Below are positions 31,441 through 46,400 of a DNA stretch of 64,000 nucleotides, piece after piece. Source of the stretch: Nereocystis luetkeana (Eukaryota > Sar > Phaeophyceae > Laminariales > Laminariaceae). How positions within the stretch are numbered: the first letter of the stretch is position 1; each line of letters begins with the position of its first letter. The DNA is taken from assembly GCA_031213475.1 (NCBI GenBank), contig JARUPZ010000016.1, forward strand, positions 8,634,270 to 8,698,269. Reading direction: 5' to 3'. Both the position numbers and the translations under genes were made by a program. The notes under the pieces were generated by a model. The model was not told where the DNA came from, ran no database searches, and worked only from the letters and a program-made list of their open reading frames with translations.

Positions 31441-34400
31441 CTGGTGACGATTCAGCGCGCGCAGAATGAGAAGGAGGTTGGTTGGGCGGGGGGGGGGGGG
31501 GGGGCGGGGGGGGGGGCGGTGCAGTTTGTTGTGACGGGCGGGTGATAGGTAACGGGGCGACGCTTTGGTTTCTTTTCTCGGGGCGGTGACAGCGGGAAGT
31601 GGTGGGCGATGGACGGTTCGTGCTGCGATCACCTGTGATTGTCGATATCGACGCCAATGCTGATGCCGCGGCATGGCATGCCGTAATACGACTGCCGTGT
31701 GGCATGGTCTGACTGCCGTGACATAACATTACTAACCGAGATATCGACATCATCGCCGTGACATGACACGACATGGCTGCCTTGATGGCATGGTATGACT
31801 GCCGTGCAAATGTGATTGCCGCAACATGGCATGGCCTGACTACCGCCACATGACATGATTGCCGCGACATGACGTGATTGCCGTGACATGACATGTCCCG
31901 ACTGCGGTGACACGAAACGAAGTGACTGCTGTGACATGGCGCGACATGACTGCCGTGACATGACACGGCATGATAGCGGTAACATGACACGATCTGACTG
32001 CCGTGACATGGAATGACTGCCATGACATGGTATGGCATGACTACGGTGACGTGATACGACTGCCGTGACATGACATGGTGAGACGTGACAAGCCACCAAA
32101 CGCGGTGGTTGTAGATGACGCGCAATCGAAATAAATAAAAAAACTGCAGAACATGGGGTGTCGGCCCTGGTGTATTTTCCTATAATCGAGTGGAGGACAC
32201 CAAATGCACAACACTGAAAAATCAAAGCAGCAACACCTGCAATATGCAGCAGCAGGAGCTGCTGCTGCAGCAGCAGCAATCTGCAGCAACAGAAGCAACC
32301 TGCGGCAACAGAAGCAACCTGCGGCAGAACCAGCACGCTGCGGCAGCACAAGCACAGCCGGAAGCTCCAGCTCCAGAAATATGCAGCAGTACCAGCAGCC
32401 GCAGCAGTAGCGATATGCAAGCAAAAGCAACAGCAGCACCAGCAGCATAGGGCTGCAGATGCAGTGACACGCGCACCGCCCAGGGTAGCACTACTGTTGA
32501 AGCGGAGCCCATCTCCGACTCGAGACGGCACCACCCGTCCCGAACACTACGGACACCCTTGGTGCCCACGCCGGACGTTACCGCGAGATACCGCCACACC
32601 GTTACCATTCCCTGAACATCCCTGCACCTGATCGTCGGCCAGGCGATGCGAGCCGTACTAACGGGAGGGGTTGCATTTTCAAGACCAAACTTTTCTGAGG
32701 GAAGTTTACCACTCATTCGACACACTGGTTGAGGGTCACTGTGTACGATACGAAAAAATCTAACCCCAACCCAAGCCCATCAGAACCCACCAACCATTGG
32801 TTAGCATTTTCCCTTTTTGTCTCGTACACAATGTGCTTTAACCGTAGTGTCGAATATGTAGTGAATTGCTGTACTAACATTTCTCGCTGAAGGAGCTCCT
32901 CGGCTACGGAGCAACATTTTTTTTATCCGATGTTTGTACACATGAAAAAATAAATAACGCCTAGATACCCGGCCAAAGGGATTTTAATTGTGCGTCGGGC
33001 TTAGCTTACGACGTTTCGCGAATCCGGTTGTAGGGTGAGGGATACAGTTCTTCAAGCGAGTAGCCTCGGAAACTTTAGGTGGTTACCCTTACCATATAGC
33101 TGCAGCACGCGTCTAAAACAGTGGGTACCCCGATTTAACCCTTTGAGGGTAAGCTGCAGCCCCGTTTTGGGGACAAACTACTTGCAATTTAACTGGTTGG
33201 TCCCCAAAAACGGGACTGCATTTTGCCCTAAAAGGGTCAAGAGAGGGCACGCGAAGATGGTAGTACAGTGAAGAGAGGCCAAATCGGCTGGACCTGCATA
33301 AACTACAGCTATATGTTCTCCACTGTACAATAAGAGAACACCAGCTATTAAGATAGATGTTTTCGGCCCGTATCGCACCCCACCTCTCTTAAGTCGGAGT
33401 ACTCACTGTGTCTATGAAGCAAGCAAGGGGCGGCTTAGAATGCAGCTCAGCTAGCCGCAATATTCGAGTGGAGTGGAAGCAAAGCTGTCACGAACTGTGG
33501 TCAACACGTGCATCGTTGAACAATGATCCTTTTTTTACCGATCTCCTTTTCCGACCGTTGAACGATCGCAACTAACGATTGCATTTAACAAAATCCTTTT
33601 TGTCAATCTTTGAACGATCCTTTTTAAACCATCCCTTTTGTATGATCGTTGAGCCATCGTTTGTGACGATCGTTGAACGATCCTTTTTTACATTCGTAGA
33701 ACGATTCTTTTCACCGATCACTTTTTCCGATCGTTGAACGATCCTTTTTAACGATCATTTTTTCTGATCGTTGAACGATCATTTTCAACGATCCCTTTGT
33801 TCATGATAGTTGAACGATCCTTTTTGAAGATCGCTCTTTACGATCGTTGATTAATTCTTTTCAACGATCGCTTTTTACGATCGTTGAACAATCCTTTTAA
33901 ACGATCATTTTTCATGATCGTTGAACGATCCTTTAATTCCGATCATTGAGCGATCCTTTTTAACGAACCCTTTTAACGATCGTTGAACGATCCTTTTGAA
34001 CGATCCTTTTTTAGGATCGTTGAACGATCCTTTTTACCGATCCTTTTTGCCGATCGTTGAACGATTGTTTTGAACGATCCTTTTTTCCGATCGTTGAACG
34101 ATCCTCTTGACGATCCTTCTTTATGGTCGTTGAACGATCCGTTTAAACGATCCTTTTTTCCGATCGTTGAACGATCGTTTTGAACGATCTTTTTTCCGAT
34201 CGTTGAACGATCCTTTTTAACGATCCTTTTCCATGATCGTTGAACGATCGTTGAAAACGATCCCTTTTTCCGATCGTTGAACGATCCTTTTCAACGATCC
34301 TTTCTAAACGATCCTTTTTTAGGATCGTTGAACAATCTTTTTCAACGATCCCTTTTTCCGATCGTTGAACAATCGTTTTAAACGATCCTCTTTTCCGATC

Positions 34401-37400
34401 GTTAACCGATCCTTTTAACGATCCTTTTTTATGGTCGTCGAACGATCCGTTTTAACGATCCTTTTTTCCGATCGTTGAACGATCGTTTTAAACGATCCTT
34501 TTTTCCGATCGTTAAACGATCCTTTTTAACGATCCTTTTTCATGATCGTTGAACGATCGTTTTCAACGATCCTTTTTTCCGATCGTTGAACGATCCCTTT
34601 TCACGATCCTTTTTCATGATCGTTGAACGATCGTTTTTAACGATCCCTTTTTCCGATCGTTGAACGATCCTTTTTAACGATCCTTTTTCATGATCGTTGA
34701 ACGATCCTTTTTAACGATCCTTTTTCATGATCGTTGCACGATCCTTTCGAACGATCCTTTTCAACGATCGTTGAACGATCCTTTCAACGATCCTTTTCAA
34801 TGATCGTTGAACGACCCTTTCAACGATCCTTTTTCACGTTGAACGATCCCTTTTAACGATCAATTTTCATGATCGTTGAACGATCGTTTTTACCGATCCC
34901 TTTTTCCGATCGTTGAACGATCCTTTTTAACGATCCTTTTTCATGATCGTTGAACGATCCTTTTTAACGATCCTTTTTCATGATCGTTGAACGATCCTTT
35001 CGAACGATCTTTTTCAACGATCGTTGAACGATCCTTTCAACGATCTTTTTCAATGATCGTTGAACGACCCTTTCAACGATCCTTTTTCATGATCGTTGAA
35101 CGATCCTTTTTAACGATCCTTTTTTCCGATCGTTGAACGATCCTTTTTGACAATCCTTTCTTATGATCGTTAAACGATCCTTTAAAACCATCTTTTTTCC
35201 GATCGTTGAACGATCCTTTTGAAGGATCCTCTTTTATGATCGTAAAACGATCGTTTTAAACGATCCTTTTGCCGATCGTTAAACGACCCTTTTTGTGATC
35301 GTTGAACGATCCTTTTAAACGATCCTTTTTTATGATCGTTGAACAATCCTTTTAAACAATCGTTTTTTCCGATCGTTGAACGATCCTTTAAAACGATCCT
35401 TTTTTATGATCGTTGAACGATCGTTTTAAACGATACTTCTTACGATCGTTGAACGATCCTTTCAAACGATCCTTTTTAAACGATCCTTTTTTAGGATCGT
35501 TGAACGATCCTTTTTAACGATCCTTTTTTCCGATCGTTGAACGATCGTTTTAAACGATCCTTTTCTCCGATCGTTAAACGATCCTTTTTCATGATCGTTG
35601 AACGATCGTTTTAAACGATCCTTTTTTCCGATCGTTGAACGATCGTGTTGAACGATCTTTTTTCCGATCGTTAAACGATCCCTTTTAACGATCCTTTGTC
35701 ATGATCGTTGAACGATCGTTTAAAACGACCCCTTTTTCCGATCGTTGAACGATCCTTTTGAACGATCCTTTCTAAACGATCCTTTTTGAGGATCGTTGAA
35801 CGATCCTTTTTAACGATTCTTTTTTCCGATCGTTAAACAATCGTTTTAAACGATCCTGTTTTCCGATCGTTGAACGATCATCGATCCGTTTTAACGATCC
35901 TTTTTTCCGATCGTTGAACGATCGTTTTGAACGATCTTTTTTCCGATCGTTGAACGATCCTTTTTAACGATCCTTTTTTATGATCGTTGAACGATCGTTT
36001 AAAACGATCCTTTTTCCGATCGTTGCACGATCCCTTTTGTGATCGTTGAACGATCCTTTTTAACGATACCTTTTTCCGATCGTTGAACGATCTTTTTTAA
36101 CGATACTTTTTCATTATCGTTGAACGGTCCTTTTAACGATCCTTTTTATGGTCGTTGAACAATCCGTTTTAACGATCCTTTTTGGTGATCGTTGAACGAT
36201 CGTTTTAAACGATCCTTTTCTCCGATCGTTAAACGATCCCTTTTAACGATCCTTTTTCATGATCGTTGAACGATCGTTTTCAACGATGCTTTATCCGATC
36301 GTTGAACGATCCCTTTTCACGATCCTCTTTCATGATCGTTGAACGATCGTTTTGAACGATCCCTTTTTCCGATCGTTTAACGATCCTTTTTAACGATCCT
36401 TTTTCATGATCGTTGAACGATCCGTTTTAACGATCCTTTTTCATGATCGTTGAACGATCCTTTCGAACAATCCTTTTCAACGATCGTTGAACGATCCTTT
36501 TCACCGATCGTTGAACGATCCTTTCAACGATCCTTTTCAATGATCGTTGAACGACCCTTTCAACGATCCTTTTTCATGATCGTTGAACAATTCTTTTAAA
36601 CCATCTTTTTTCCGATCGTTGAACGATCCTCTTTGACAATCCTTTCTCATGATCGTTAAACGATCCTTTAAAACCATCTTTTTTCCGATCGTTGAACGAT
36701 CCTTTTTAACGATCCTTTTTTATGATCGTTAAACGATCGTTTACAACGATCCTTTTTCCGATCGTTAAACGATCCTTTTAAAACGATCCTTTTTCATTAC
36801 GTTGAACGGTCCTTTTAACGATCCTTTTGATGGTCGTTGAACAATCCGTTTTGACGATCCTTTTTGGTGATCGTTGAACGATCGTTTTAAACAATCCTTT
36901 TCTCCGATCGTTAAACGATCCCTTTTAACGATCCTTTTTCATGATCGTTGAACGATCGTTTTAAACGATCCTTTTTTCCGATCGTTGAACGATCCTTTTG
37001 ACGATCCTTTTTCATGAACGTCGAACAATCGTTTAAAACGATCCCTTTTTCCGATCGTTGAACGATCCTTTTGAACGATCCTTTCTAAACGATCCTTTTT
37101 GAGGATCGTTGAACGATCCTTTTTAACGATTCTTTTTTCCGATCGTTAAACGATCGTTTTAAACGATCCTTTTTTCCGATCGTTGAACGATCATCGATCC
37201 GTTTAAAGGATCTTTTTTTTCGATCGTTGAACGATCGTTTTAAACGATCCTTTTCCCGATCGTTAAACGATCCTTTTTGTGATCGTTGAACGATCCTTTT
37301 TAACGATCCCTTTTTCCGATCGTTGAACGATCCTTTTAAAACGATCCTTTTTCATTATCGTTGAACGGTCCTTTTAACGATCCTTTTTATGGTCGTTGAA

Positions 37401-40400
37401 CAATCCGTTTTAACGATCCTTTTTGGTCATCGTTGAACGATAGTTGTAAACGATCCTTTTCTCCGATCGTTAAACAGTCCCTTTTAACGATCCTTTTTCA
37501 TGATCGTTGAACGATCGTTTTAAACGATCCTTTTTTCTGATCGTTGAACGATCCTTTTGACGATCCTTTTTCATGAACGTCGAACGATCGTTTAAAACGA
37601 TCCCCTTTTCCGATCGTTGAACGATCCTTTTTAATGATCGTTCAACGATCGTTTTGAACGATCCTTCTTACGATCGTTGAACGATCCTTTCGAACGATTC
37701 TTTTGAACGATCCTTTTTAAGGATCGTTAAACGATCCTTTCAAACGGTCCTTTTTTTCGATCGTTGAACGATCGTTTTAAACGATCCTATTTTCCGATCG
37801 TTGAACGATCCCTTTGAACAATCCTTTTTCATGATCGTTAAATGATCGTTTTCAACGATCTTTTTTTCCGATCGTTGAACGATCCTTTTTAACGATCCTT
37901 TTTCATGATCGTTGAACGATCCTTTTTAACGATCCTCTTTCATGATCGTTGAACGATCCTTTCGAACGATCCTTTTCAACGATCGTTGAACAATCCGTTT
38001 GAATGATCCTTTTCAATGATCGTTTAACGACCCTTTCAACGATCCTTTTTCTTGATCGTTGAACGATCCTTTTTAACAATCCTTTTTTCCGATCGTTGAA
38101 CGATCCTTTTTGACAATCCTTTCTTGATTGTTAAACGATCCTTTTCAACCATCTTTTTTCCGATTGTTGAACGATCCTTTTTAACGATCTTTTTTCATGA
38201 TCGTTGAACGATCGTTTAAACGATCCCTTTTTCCGATCGTTGAACGATCCTTTTAAACGATCATTTTTTATGATCGTTGAACGATCGTTTTGAACGATCC
38301 TTCTTACGATCGTTGAACGATCCTTTCAACGATCCTTTTTCATGATCGTTGAACAATCCTTTTAAACAATCTTTTTCCCGATCGTTAAACGATCCTTTTA
38401 AATGATCCTGCTGAACGATCCTTTTTGATGATCGTTGAACGATCCTTTTTAACAATCCTTTTTGATGATCGTTGAACGATCCTTTTTGACGATCCTTTGT
38501 TCCGATCGTTAAACGATCCTTCATGAACGATCCTTTTTGAGGATCGTTGAACGATCCTTTTAGAAGATCCTTTTTCCGATCGTTGAACGATCGTTTTAAA
38601 CGATCATTTTTTCCAATCGTTGAACGATCGTGTTGAACGATATTTTTTCGGATCGTTAAACGATCCTTTTTCATGATATCGTTGAACGATCGTTTAAAAC
38701 GATCCCTTTTTCCGATCGTTGAACGATCCTTTTGAACGATCCTTTCTAAACGATCCTTTTTGAGGATCGTTGAACGATCCTTTTTAACGATCCTTTTTTC
38801 CGATCGTTAAACGATCGTTTTAAACGATCCCTTTTTCCCATCGTTGAACGATCATCTATCCGTTTTAACGATCCTTTTTACCGATTGTTGAACGATCGTT
38901 TTGAACGATCTTTTTTCCGATCGTTAAACGATCCTTTTTAACGATCCCTTTTCATGATCGTTGAACGATCGTTTGAAACGATCCTTTTCCCGATCGTTGA
39001 ACGATCGTTTTTTCCGATCGTTGAACGATCCTTTTCAACGATCCTTTTTTCCGATCCTTTTTTCCGATCGTTTAAAACGATCCTTTTTTCCGATCTTTCA
39101 AACGATTATTTTTAAACGATCCTTTTTAGGATCGTTGAACGATCCTTTCAAACGATCCTTTTTTTCGATCGTTGAACGATCCCTTTTAACGATCCTTTCT
39201 AAACGATCCTTTTTTAGGATCGTTGAACGATCCTTTTCGAAGATCCTTTTTTCCGATCGTTGAACGATCGTTTCGAACGATCCTTTTTCCGATCGTTGAA
39301 CGATCCTTTAACCGATCCTTTTTTATGGTCGTTGAACAATCCGTTTTAACGATCCTTTTTTCCGATCGTTGAACGATCGTTGAAAACGATCCTTTTTTCT
39401 GATTGTTAAACGATCCTTCTGACCGATCCTTTTCATGATCGTTGAACGATCGTTGAAAACGATTCTTATTTCCGATCGTTGAACAATCCTTTTTGACGAT
39501 CCTTTTTCATGATCGTTGAACAAACGTTTCAGACGATCCTTTTTCCGATCGTTGAACAATCATTTTGAACGATCCTTTTTAACGATCCTTTCCGTTTATG
39601 ATCGTTGAACGATCCTTCATGACGATCCTTTGTTCCGATCGTTAAACGATCCTTTTCAACGATCCCATTCTATGATCGTCGAACGATCCTTCAAGACGAT
39701 CGTCTTTTCCGATCGTTGAACGATCCTTTTAGACGATTCTTTTTTTATGATCGTTGAATCGTTTTGAACGATCCTTTTTCCAATCGTTGAACGATCCTTT
39801 CAAACGATCCTTTCGAAACGATCCTTTTTGAGGATCGTTGAACGATCCTTTTTAACGATCCTTTTTAACGATCCTTTTAAACGATCCTTTTTTCCGATCG
39901 TTAAACGATCCTTTTTAACTATCCTTTTTCATGATCGTTGAACGATCGTTTAAAACGATCCCTTTTTCCGATCGTTGAACGATCCTTTTTAAATCCTTTT
40001 CAACGATCCTTCCTAAACGATCCTTTTTTAGGATCGTTGAACGATCCTTTTCAACGATCCTTAGTTCCGATCGTTGAACGATCGTTTGAAACAATCCTTT
40101 TCTCCGATCGTTGAACGATCCTTTAAACGATCCTTTTTCATGGTCGTTGAACGATCCGTTTCATCAATCCTTTCTTCCGATCGTTAAACGATCCTTTTTA
40201 CCGATCCTATTTCATGATCGTTGAACGATCTTTTTTAACGATCCTTTTTCATGATCGTTGAACGATCGTTTTGAACGATCCTTTTCAACGATCGTTGAAC
40301 GATCCTTTGAACGATCCTTTTTCGTGATCGTTGAACGATCCTTTTTAACCATCCTTTTTGCCGATCGTTGGTCATTTAACGATCCGTTTTAACGATCCTT

Positions 40401-43400
40401 TTTTCCGATCGTTGAACGATCGTTTTAAACGATCCTTTTTTCCGATCGTTAAACGATCCTTCTGAACGATCCTTTTTCATGATCGTTGAACGATCGTTTA
40501 AAACGATCCTTATTTCCGATCGTTGAACGATCCCTTTTCCGTTTTAACGATCCCTTTTTCCGATCGTTGAATGATCCTTTTTAATGATCCTTTTTTATAA
40601 TCGTTGAACGATCCTTTTCAACGATCCTTTTCAACGATCGTTGAACGATCCTTGTAACGATCCTTTTTTCTGATCGTTGAACATGATCGTCAAACGATCC
40701 TTTTAACAATCCTTTTTCAGGATCGTTCAACAATCCTTTTTTATGATCGTCGAACGATCCTTTTAAGGATCCTTTTTCATTATAAACAATCGTTGAACGA
40801 TCCTTTTTAACGATCCCTTTTTATGATCGTTGAACGATCCTTTTTAACGATCCTTAGTTCCGATCGTTAAACGATCCTTTTTAACGATCCCTTTTTATGA
40901 TCGTTGAACGATCCTTTTTAACGATCTCTTTTCATGATCGTTGAACGATCCTTTTAAACGATTCTTTTTCCCGATCGTTGAACGATCCTTCTAAACGATC
41001 CTTTTTCCGATCGTTGAACGATTCTTTTTAACGATGCTTTTTTCCGATCGTTGAACGATCCTTTTTAACGATCCTTTTTTCCGATCGTTGAACGATCGTT
41101 TTAAACGATCCTTTTTTCCGATCGTTAAACGATCCTTTTTAACTATCCTTTTTCATGATCGTTGAACGATCGTTTAAAACGATCCCTTTTTCCGATCGTT
41201 GAACGATCCTTTTTAAATCCTTTTCAACGATCCTTCCTAAACGATCCTTTTTTAGGATCGTTGAACGATCCTTTTCAACGATCCTTAGTTCCGATCGTTG
41301 AACGATCGTTTTAAACAATCCTTTTTTCCGATCGTTGAACGATCCTTTTAACGAACTTTTTTCATGGTCGTTGAACGATCCGTTTTATCAATCCTTTCTT
41401 CCGATCGTTAAACGATCCTTTTTACCGATCCTATTTCATGATCGTTGAACGATCTTTTTTAACGATCCTTTTTCATGATCGTTGAACGATCCTTTTCAAC
41501 GATCCTTTTCAACGATCGTTGGTCGTTTAACGATCCGTTTCAACGATCCTTTTTTCCGATCGTTGAACGATCGTTTTAAACGATCCTTTTTTCCGATCGT
41601 TAAACGATCCTTCTGAACGATCCTTTTTCATGATCGTTGAACGATCGTTTAAAACGATCCTTATTTCCGATCGTTGAACGATCCCTTTTCCGTTTTAACG
41701 ATCCCTTTTTCCGATCGTTGAATGATCCTTTTTGACGATCCTTTTTTATAATCGTTGAACGATCCTTTTCAACGATCCTTTTCAACGATCGTTGAACGAT
41801 CCTTGTAACGATCCTTTTTTCTGATCGTTGAACATGATCGTCGAACGATCCTTTTTAACGATTTTTTTTTAGGATCGTTCAACAATCCTTTTTTATGATC
41901 GTCGAACGATCCTTTTAAGGATCCTTTTTCATTATAAACAATCGTTGAACGATCCTTTTTAACGATCCCTTTTTATGATCGTTGAACGATCCTTTTTAAC
42001 GATCCTTAGTTCCGATCGTTAAACGATCCTTTTTAACGATCCCTTTTTATGATCGTTGAACGATCCTTTTTAACGATCCCTTTTTATGATCGTTGAACGA
42101 TCCTTTTTAACGATTCTTTTTTCCGATCGTTGAACGATCCTTCTAAACGATCCTTTTTGTGATCGTTGAACGATCCTTTTTAACGATGCTTTTTTCCGAT
42201 CGTTGAACGATTCTTTTCAACGATGCTTTTTTCCGATCGTTGAACGATCCTTTTTAACGATCCTTTTTTCCGATCGTTGAACGATCGTTTTAAACGATCC
42301 TTTTTTCCGATCGTTAAACGATCCTTTTTAACTATCCTTTTTCATGATCGTTGAACGATCGTTTAAAACGATCCCTTTTTCCGATCGTTGAACGATCCTT
42401 TTTAAATCCCTTTCAACGATCCTTCCTAAACGATCCTTTTTTAGGATCGTTGAACGATCCTTTTCAACGATCCTTAGTTCCGATCGTTGAACGATCGTTT
42501 TAAACAATCCTTTTTTCCGATCGTTGAACGATCCTTTTAACTAACTTTTTTCATGGTCGTTGAACGATCCGTTTTATCAATCCTTTCTTCCGATCGTTAA
42601 ACGATCCTTTTTACCGATCCTATTTCATGATCGTTGAACGATCTTTTTTAACGATCCTTTTTCATGATCGTTGAACGATCCTTTTCAACGATCCTTTTCA
42701 ACGATTGTTGGTCGTTTAACGATCCGTTTTAACGATCCTTTTTTCCGATCGTTGAACGATCGTTTTAAACGATCCTTTTTTCCGATCGTTAAACGATCCT
42801 TCTGAACGATCCTTTTTCATGATCGTTGAACGATCGTTTAAAACGATCCTTATTTCCGATCGTTGAACGATCCCTTTTCCGTTTTAACGATCCCTTTTTC
42901 CGATCGTTGAATGATCCTTTTTAACGATCCTTTTTTATAATCGTTGAACGATCCTTTTCAACGATCCTTTTCAACGATCGTTGAACGATCCTTGTAACGA
43001 TCCTTTTTTCTGATCGTTGAACATGATCGTCGAACGATCCTTTTTAACGATCCTTTTTTAGGATCGTTCAACAATCCTTTTTTATGATCGTCGAACGATC
43101 CTTTTAAGGATCCTTTTTCATTATAAACAATCGTTGAACGTTCCTTTTTAACGATCCATTTTTATGATCGTTGAACGATCCTTTTTAACGATCCTTACTT
43201 CCGATCGTTAAACGATCCTTCTTAATGATCCCTTTTTATGATCGTTGAACGATCCTTTTTAACGTTTTTTTTTCATGATCGTTGAACGATCCTTTTAAAC
43301 GATTATTTTTTCCGATCGTTGAACGATCCTTCTAAACGATCCTTTTTGTGATCGTTGAACGATCCTTTTTAACGATGCTTTTTTCCGATCGTTGAACGAT

Positions 43401-46400
43401 TCTTTTCAACGATGCTTTTTTCCGATCGTTGAACGATCCTTTTTAACGATCCTTTTTTATGATCGTTGAACGATCGTTTTAAACGATCCTTTTTTCCGAT
43501 CGTTAAACGATCTTTCTTAACTATCCTTTTTCATGATCGTTGAACGATCGTTTAAAACGATCCCTTTTTCCGATCGTTGAACGATCCTTTTTAAATCCCT
43601 TTCAACGATCCTTCCTAAACGATCCTTAGTTCCGATCGTTGAACGATCGTTTTAAACAATCCTTTTTTCCGATCGTTGAACGATCCTTTTAACTAACTTT
43701 TTTCATGGTCGTTGAACGATCCGTTTTATCAATCCTTTCTTCCGATCGTTAAACGATCCTTTTTACCGATCCTATTTCATGATCGTTGAACGATCTTTTT
43801 TAACGATCCTTTTTCATGATCGTTGAACGATCCTTTTCAACGATCCTTTTCAACGATTGTTGGTCGTTTAACGATCCGTTTTAACGATCCTTTTTTCCGA
43901 TCGTTGAACGATCGTTTTAAACGATCCTTTTTTCCGATCGTTAAACGATCCTTCTGAACGATCCTTTTTCATGATCGTTGAACGATCGTTTAAAACGATC
44001 CTTATTTCCGATCGTTGAACGATCCCTTTTCCGTTTTAACGATCCCTTTTTCCGATCGTTGAATGATCCTTTTTAACGATCCTTTTTTATAATCGTTGAA
44101 CGATCCTTTTCAACGATCCTTTTCAACGATCGTTGAACGATCCTTGTAACGATCCTTTTTTCTGATCGTTGAACATGATCGTCGAACGATCCTTTTTAAC
44201 GATCCTTTTTTAGGATCGTTCAACAATCCTTTTTTATGATCGTCGAACGATCCTTTTAAGGATCCTTTTTCATTATAAACAATCGTTGAACGTTCCTTTT
44301 TAACGATCCATTTTTATGATCGTTGAACGATCCTTTTTAACGATCCTTAGTTCCGATCGTTAAACGATCCTTCTTAATGATCCCTTTTTATGATCGTTGA
44401 ACGATCCTTTTTAACGTTTTTTTTTCATGATCGTTGAACGATCCTTTTTAACGATTATTTTTTCCGATCGTTGAACGATCCTTCTAAACGATCCTTTTTG
44501 TGATCGTTGAACGATCCTTTTTAACGATGCTTTTTTCCGATCGTTGAACGATTCTTTTCAACGATGCTTTTTTCCGATCGTTGAACGATCCTTTTTAACG
44601 ATCCTTTTTTATGATCGTTGAACGATCGTTTTAAACGATCCTTTTTTCCGATCGTTAAACGATCTTTCTTAACTATCCTTTTTCATGATCGTTGAACGAT
44701 CGTTTAAAACGATCCCTTTTTCCGATCGTTGAACGATCCTTTTTAAATCCCTTTCAACGATCCTTCCTAAACGATCCTTAGTTCCGATCGTTGAACGATC
44801 GTTTTAAACAATCCTTTTTTCCGATCGTTGAACGATCCTTTTAACGAACTTTTTTCACGGTCGTTGAACGATCCGTTTTATCAATCCTTTCTTCCGATCG
44901 TTAAACGATCCTTTTTACCGATCCTATTTCATGATCGTTGAACGATCTTTTTTAACGATCCTTTTTCATGATCGTTGAACGATCCTTTTCAACGATCCTT
45001 TTCAACGATCGTTGGTCGTTTAACGATCCGTTTTAACGATCCTTTTTTCCGATCGTTGAACGATCGTTTTAAACGATCCTTCTGAACGATCGTTAAACGA
45101 TCCTTCTGAACGATCCTTTTTCATGATCGTTGAACGATCGTTTAAAACGATCCTTATTTCCGATCGTTGAACGATCCCTTTTCCGTTTTAACGATCCCTT
45201 TTTCCGATCGTTGAATGATCCTTTTTGACGATCCTTTTTTATAATCGTTGAACGATCCTTTTCAACGATCCTTTTCAACGATCGTTGAACGATCCTTTTA
45301 ACGATCCTTTTTTCTGATCGTTGAACATGATCGTCGAACGATCCTTTTTAACGATCCTTTTTTAGGATCGTTCAACAATCCTTTTTTATGATCGTCGAAC
45401 GATCCTTTTATGGATCCTTTTTCATTATAAACGATCGTTGAACGATCCTTTTTAACGATCCTTTATTATGATCGTTGAACGATCCTTTTTAACGATCCTT
45501 AGTTCCGATCGTTAAACGATCCTTTTTAACGATCCCTTTTTATGATCGTTGAACGATCCTTTTTAACGTTTTTTTTTCATGATCGTTGAACGATCCTTTT
45601 AAACGATTCTTTTTTCCGATCGTTGAACGATCCTTCTAAACGATCCTTTTTGTGATCGTTGAACGATCCTTTTTAACGATGCTTTTTTCCGATCGTTGAA
45701 CGATTATTTTCAACGATGCTTTTTTCCGATCGTTGAACGATCCTTTTTAACGATCCTTTTTTATGATCGTTGAACGATCCTTTTTAACGATCCTTAGTTC
45801 CGATCGTTAAACGATCCTTTTTAACGATCCCTTTTTATGATCGTTGAACGATCCTTTTTAACGATATTTTTTCATGATCGTTGAACGATCCTTTTAAACG
45901 ATATTTTTATGATCGCTGCTGTCAATATTATACCAGGTACTCGTACCTAATATTATACCAGGTACACGTACCTACGGCAGAACGCGTTTTTTTTTTGCTT
46001 ATTTTAATCCTCCAGCGGACCCGTAAATAAAGTACAGTATACCTTGAAAGCTTCTTAGAGCTACACCCGGGTTTTCGGGGACTATCTACTATTACGGAGG
46101 ACCCTAGTTAATAGGACCAAATATTGTTAGTAAAAATGGTTGAATATATAGGTTCTTGTGTGTACCGTAGGTCCTGTTAACTATGGTCCCCGTAATACTT
46201 CGAGTTAGTGTCGGATAGGCTTAGCGGTGGTGAAAAAAAGGTCAAGCTCACGACACTTCCACTTACGTGTCAAATTCTTCTTTTTTCTCGTGGCTCATGT
46301 TTCGGCGCACCCCCTACAGCGAGTAAAATTACAACTGCTAGCAGTAGCACAGAACGCGGTTTGCTTGCTGTACGTGCGAAGGTGTGTTGACATCGCGGCG

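Noticed and set aside
38261..38674. 137-residue Lys/Asp/Arg-rich protein in the satellite
   Set aside because: It is a translation of the satellite unit; similar frames occur at 41600-41785 and 45093-45278 because of the higher-order repeat.
33510..45918. CRISPR-like array because of regular palindromic repeats
   Set aside because: Units are themselves the whole sequence with no unique spacers, period and sequence drift continuously, and the context is a eukaryotic intron.
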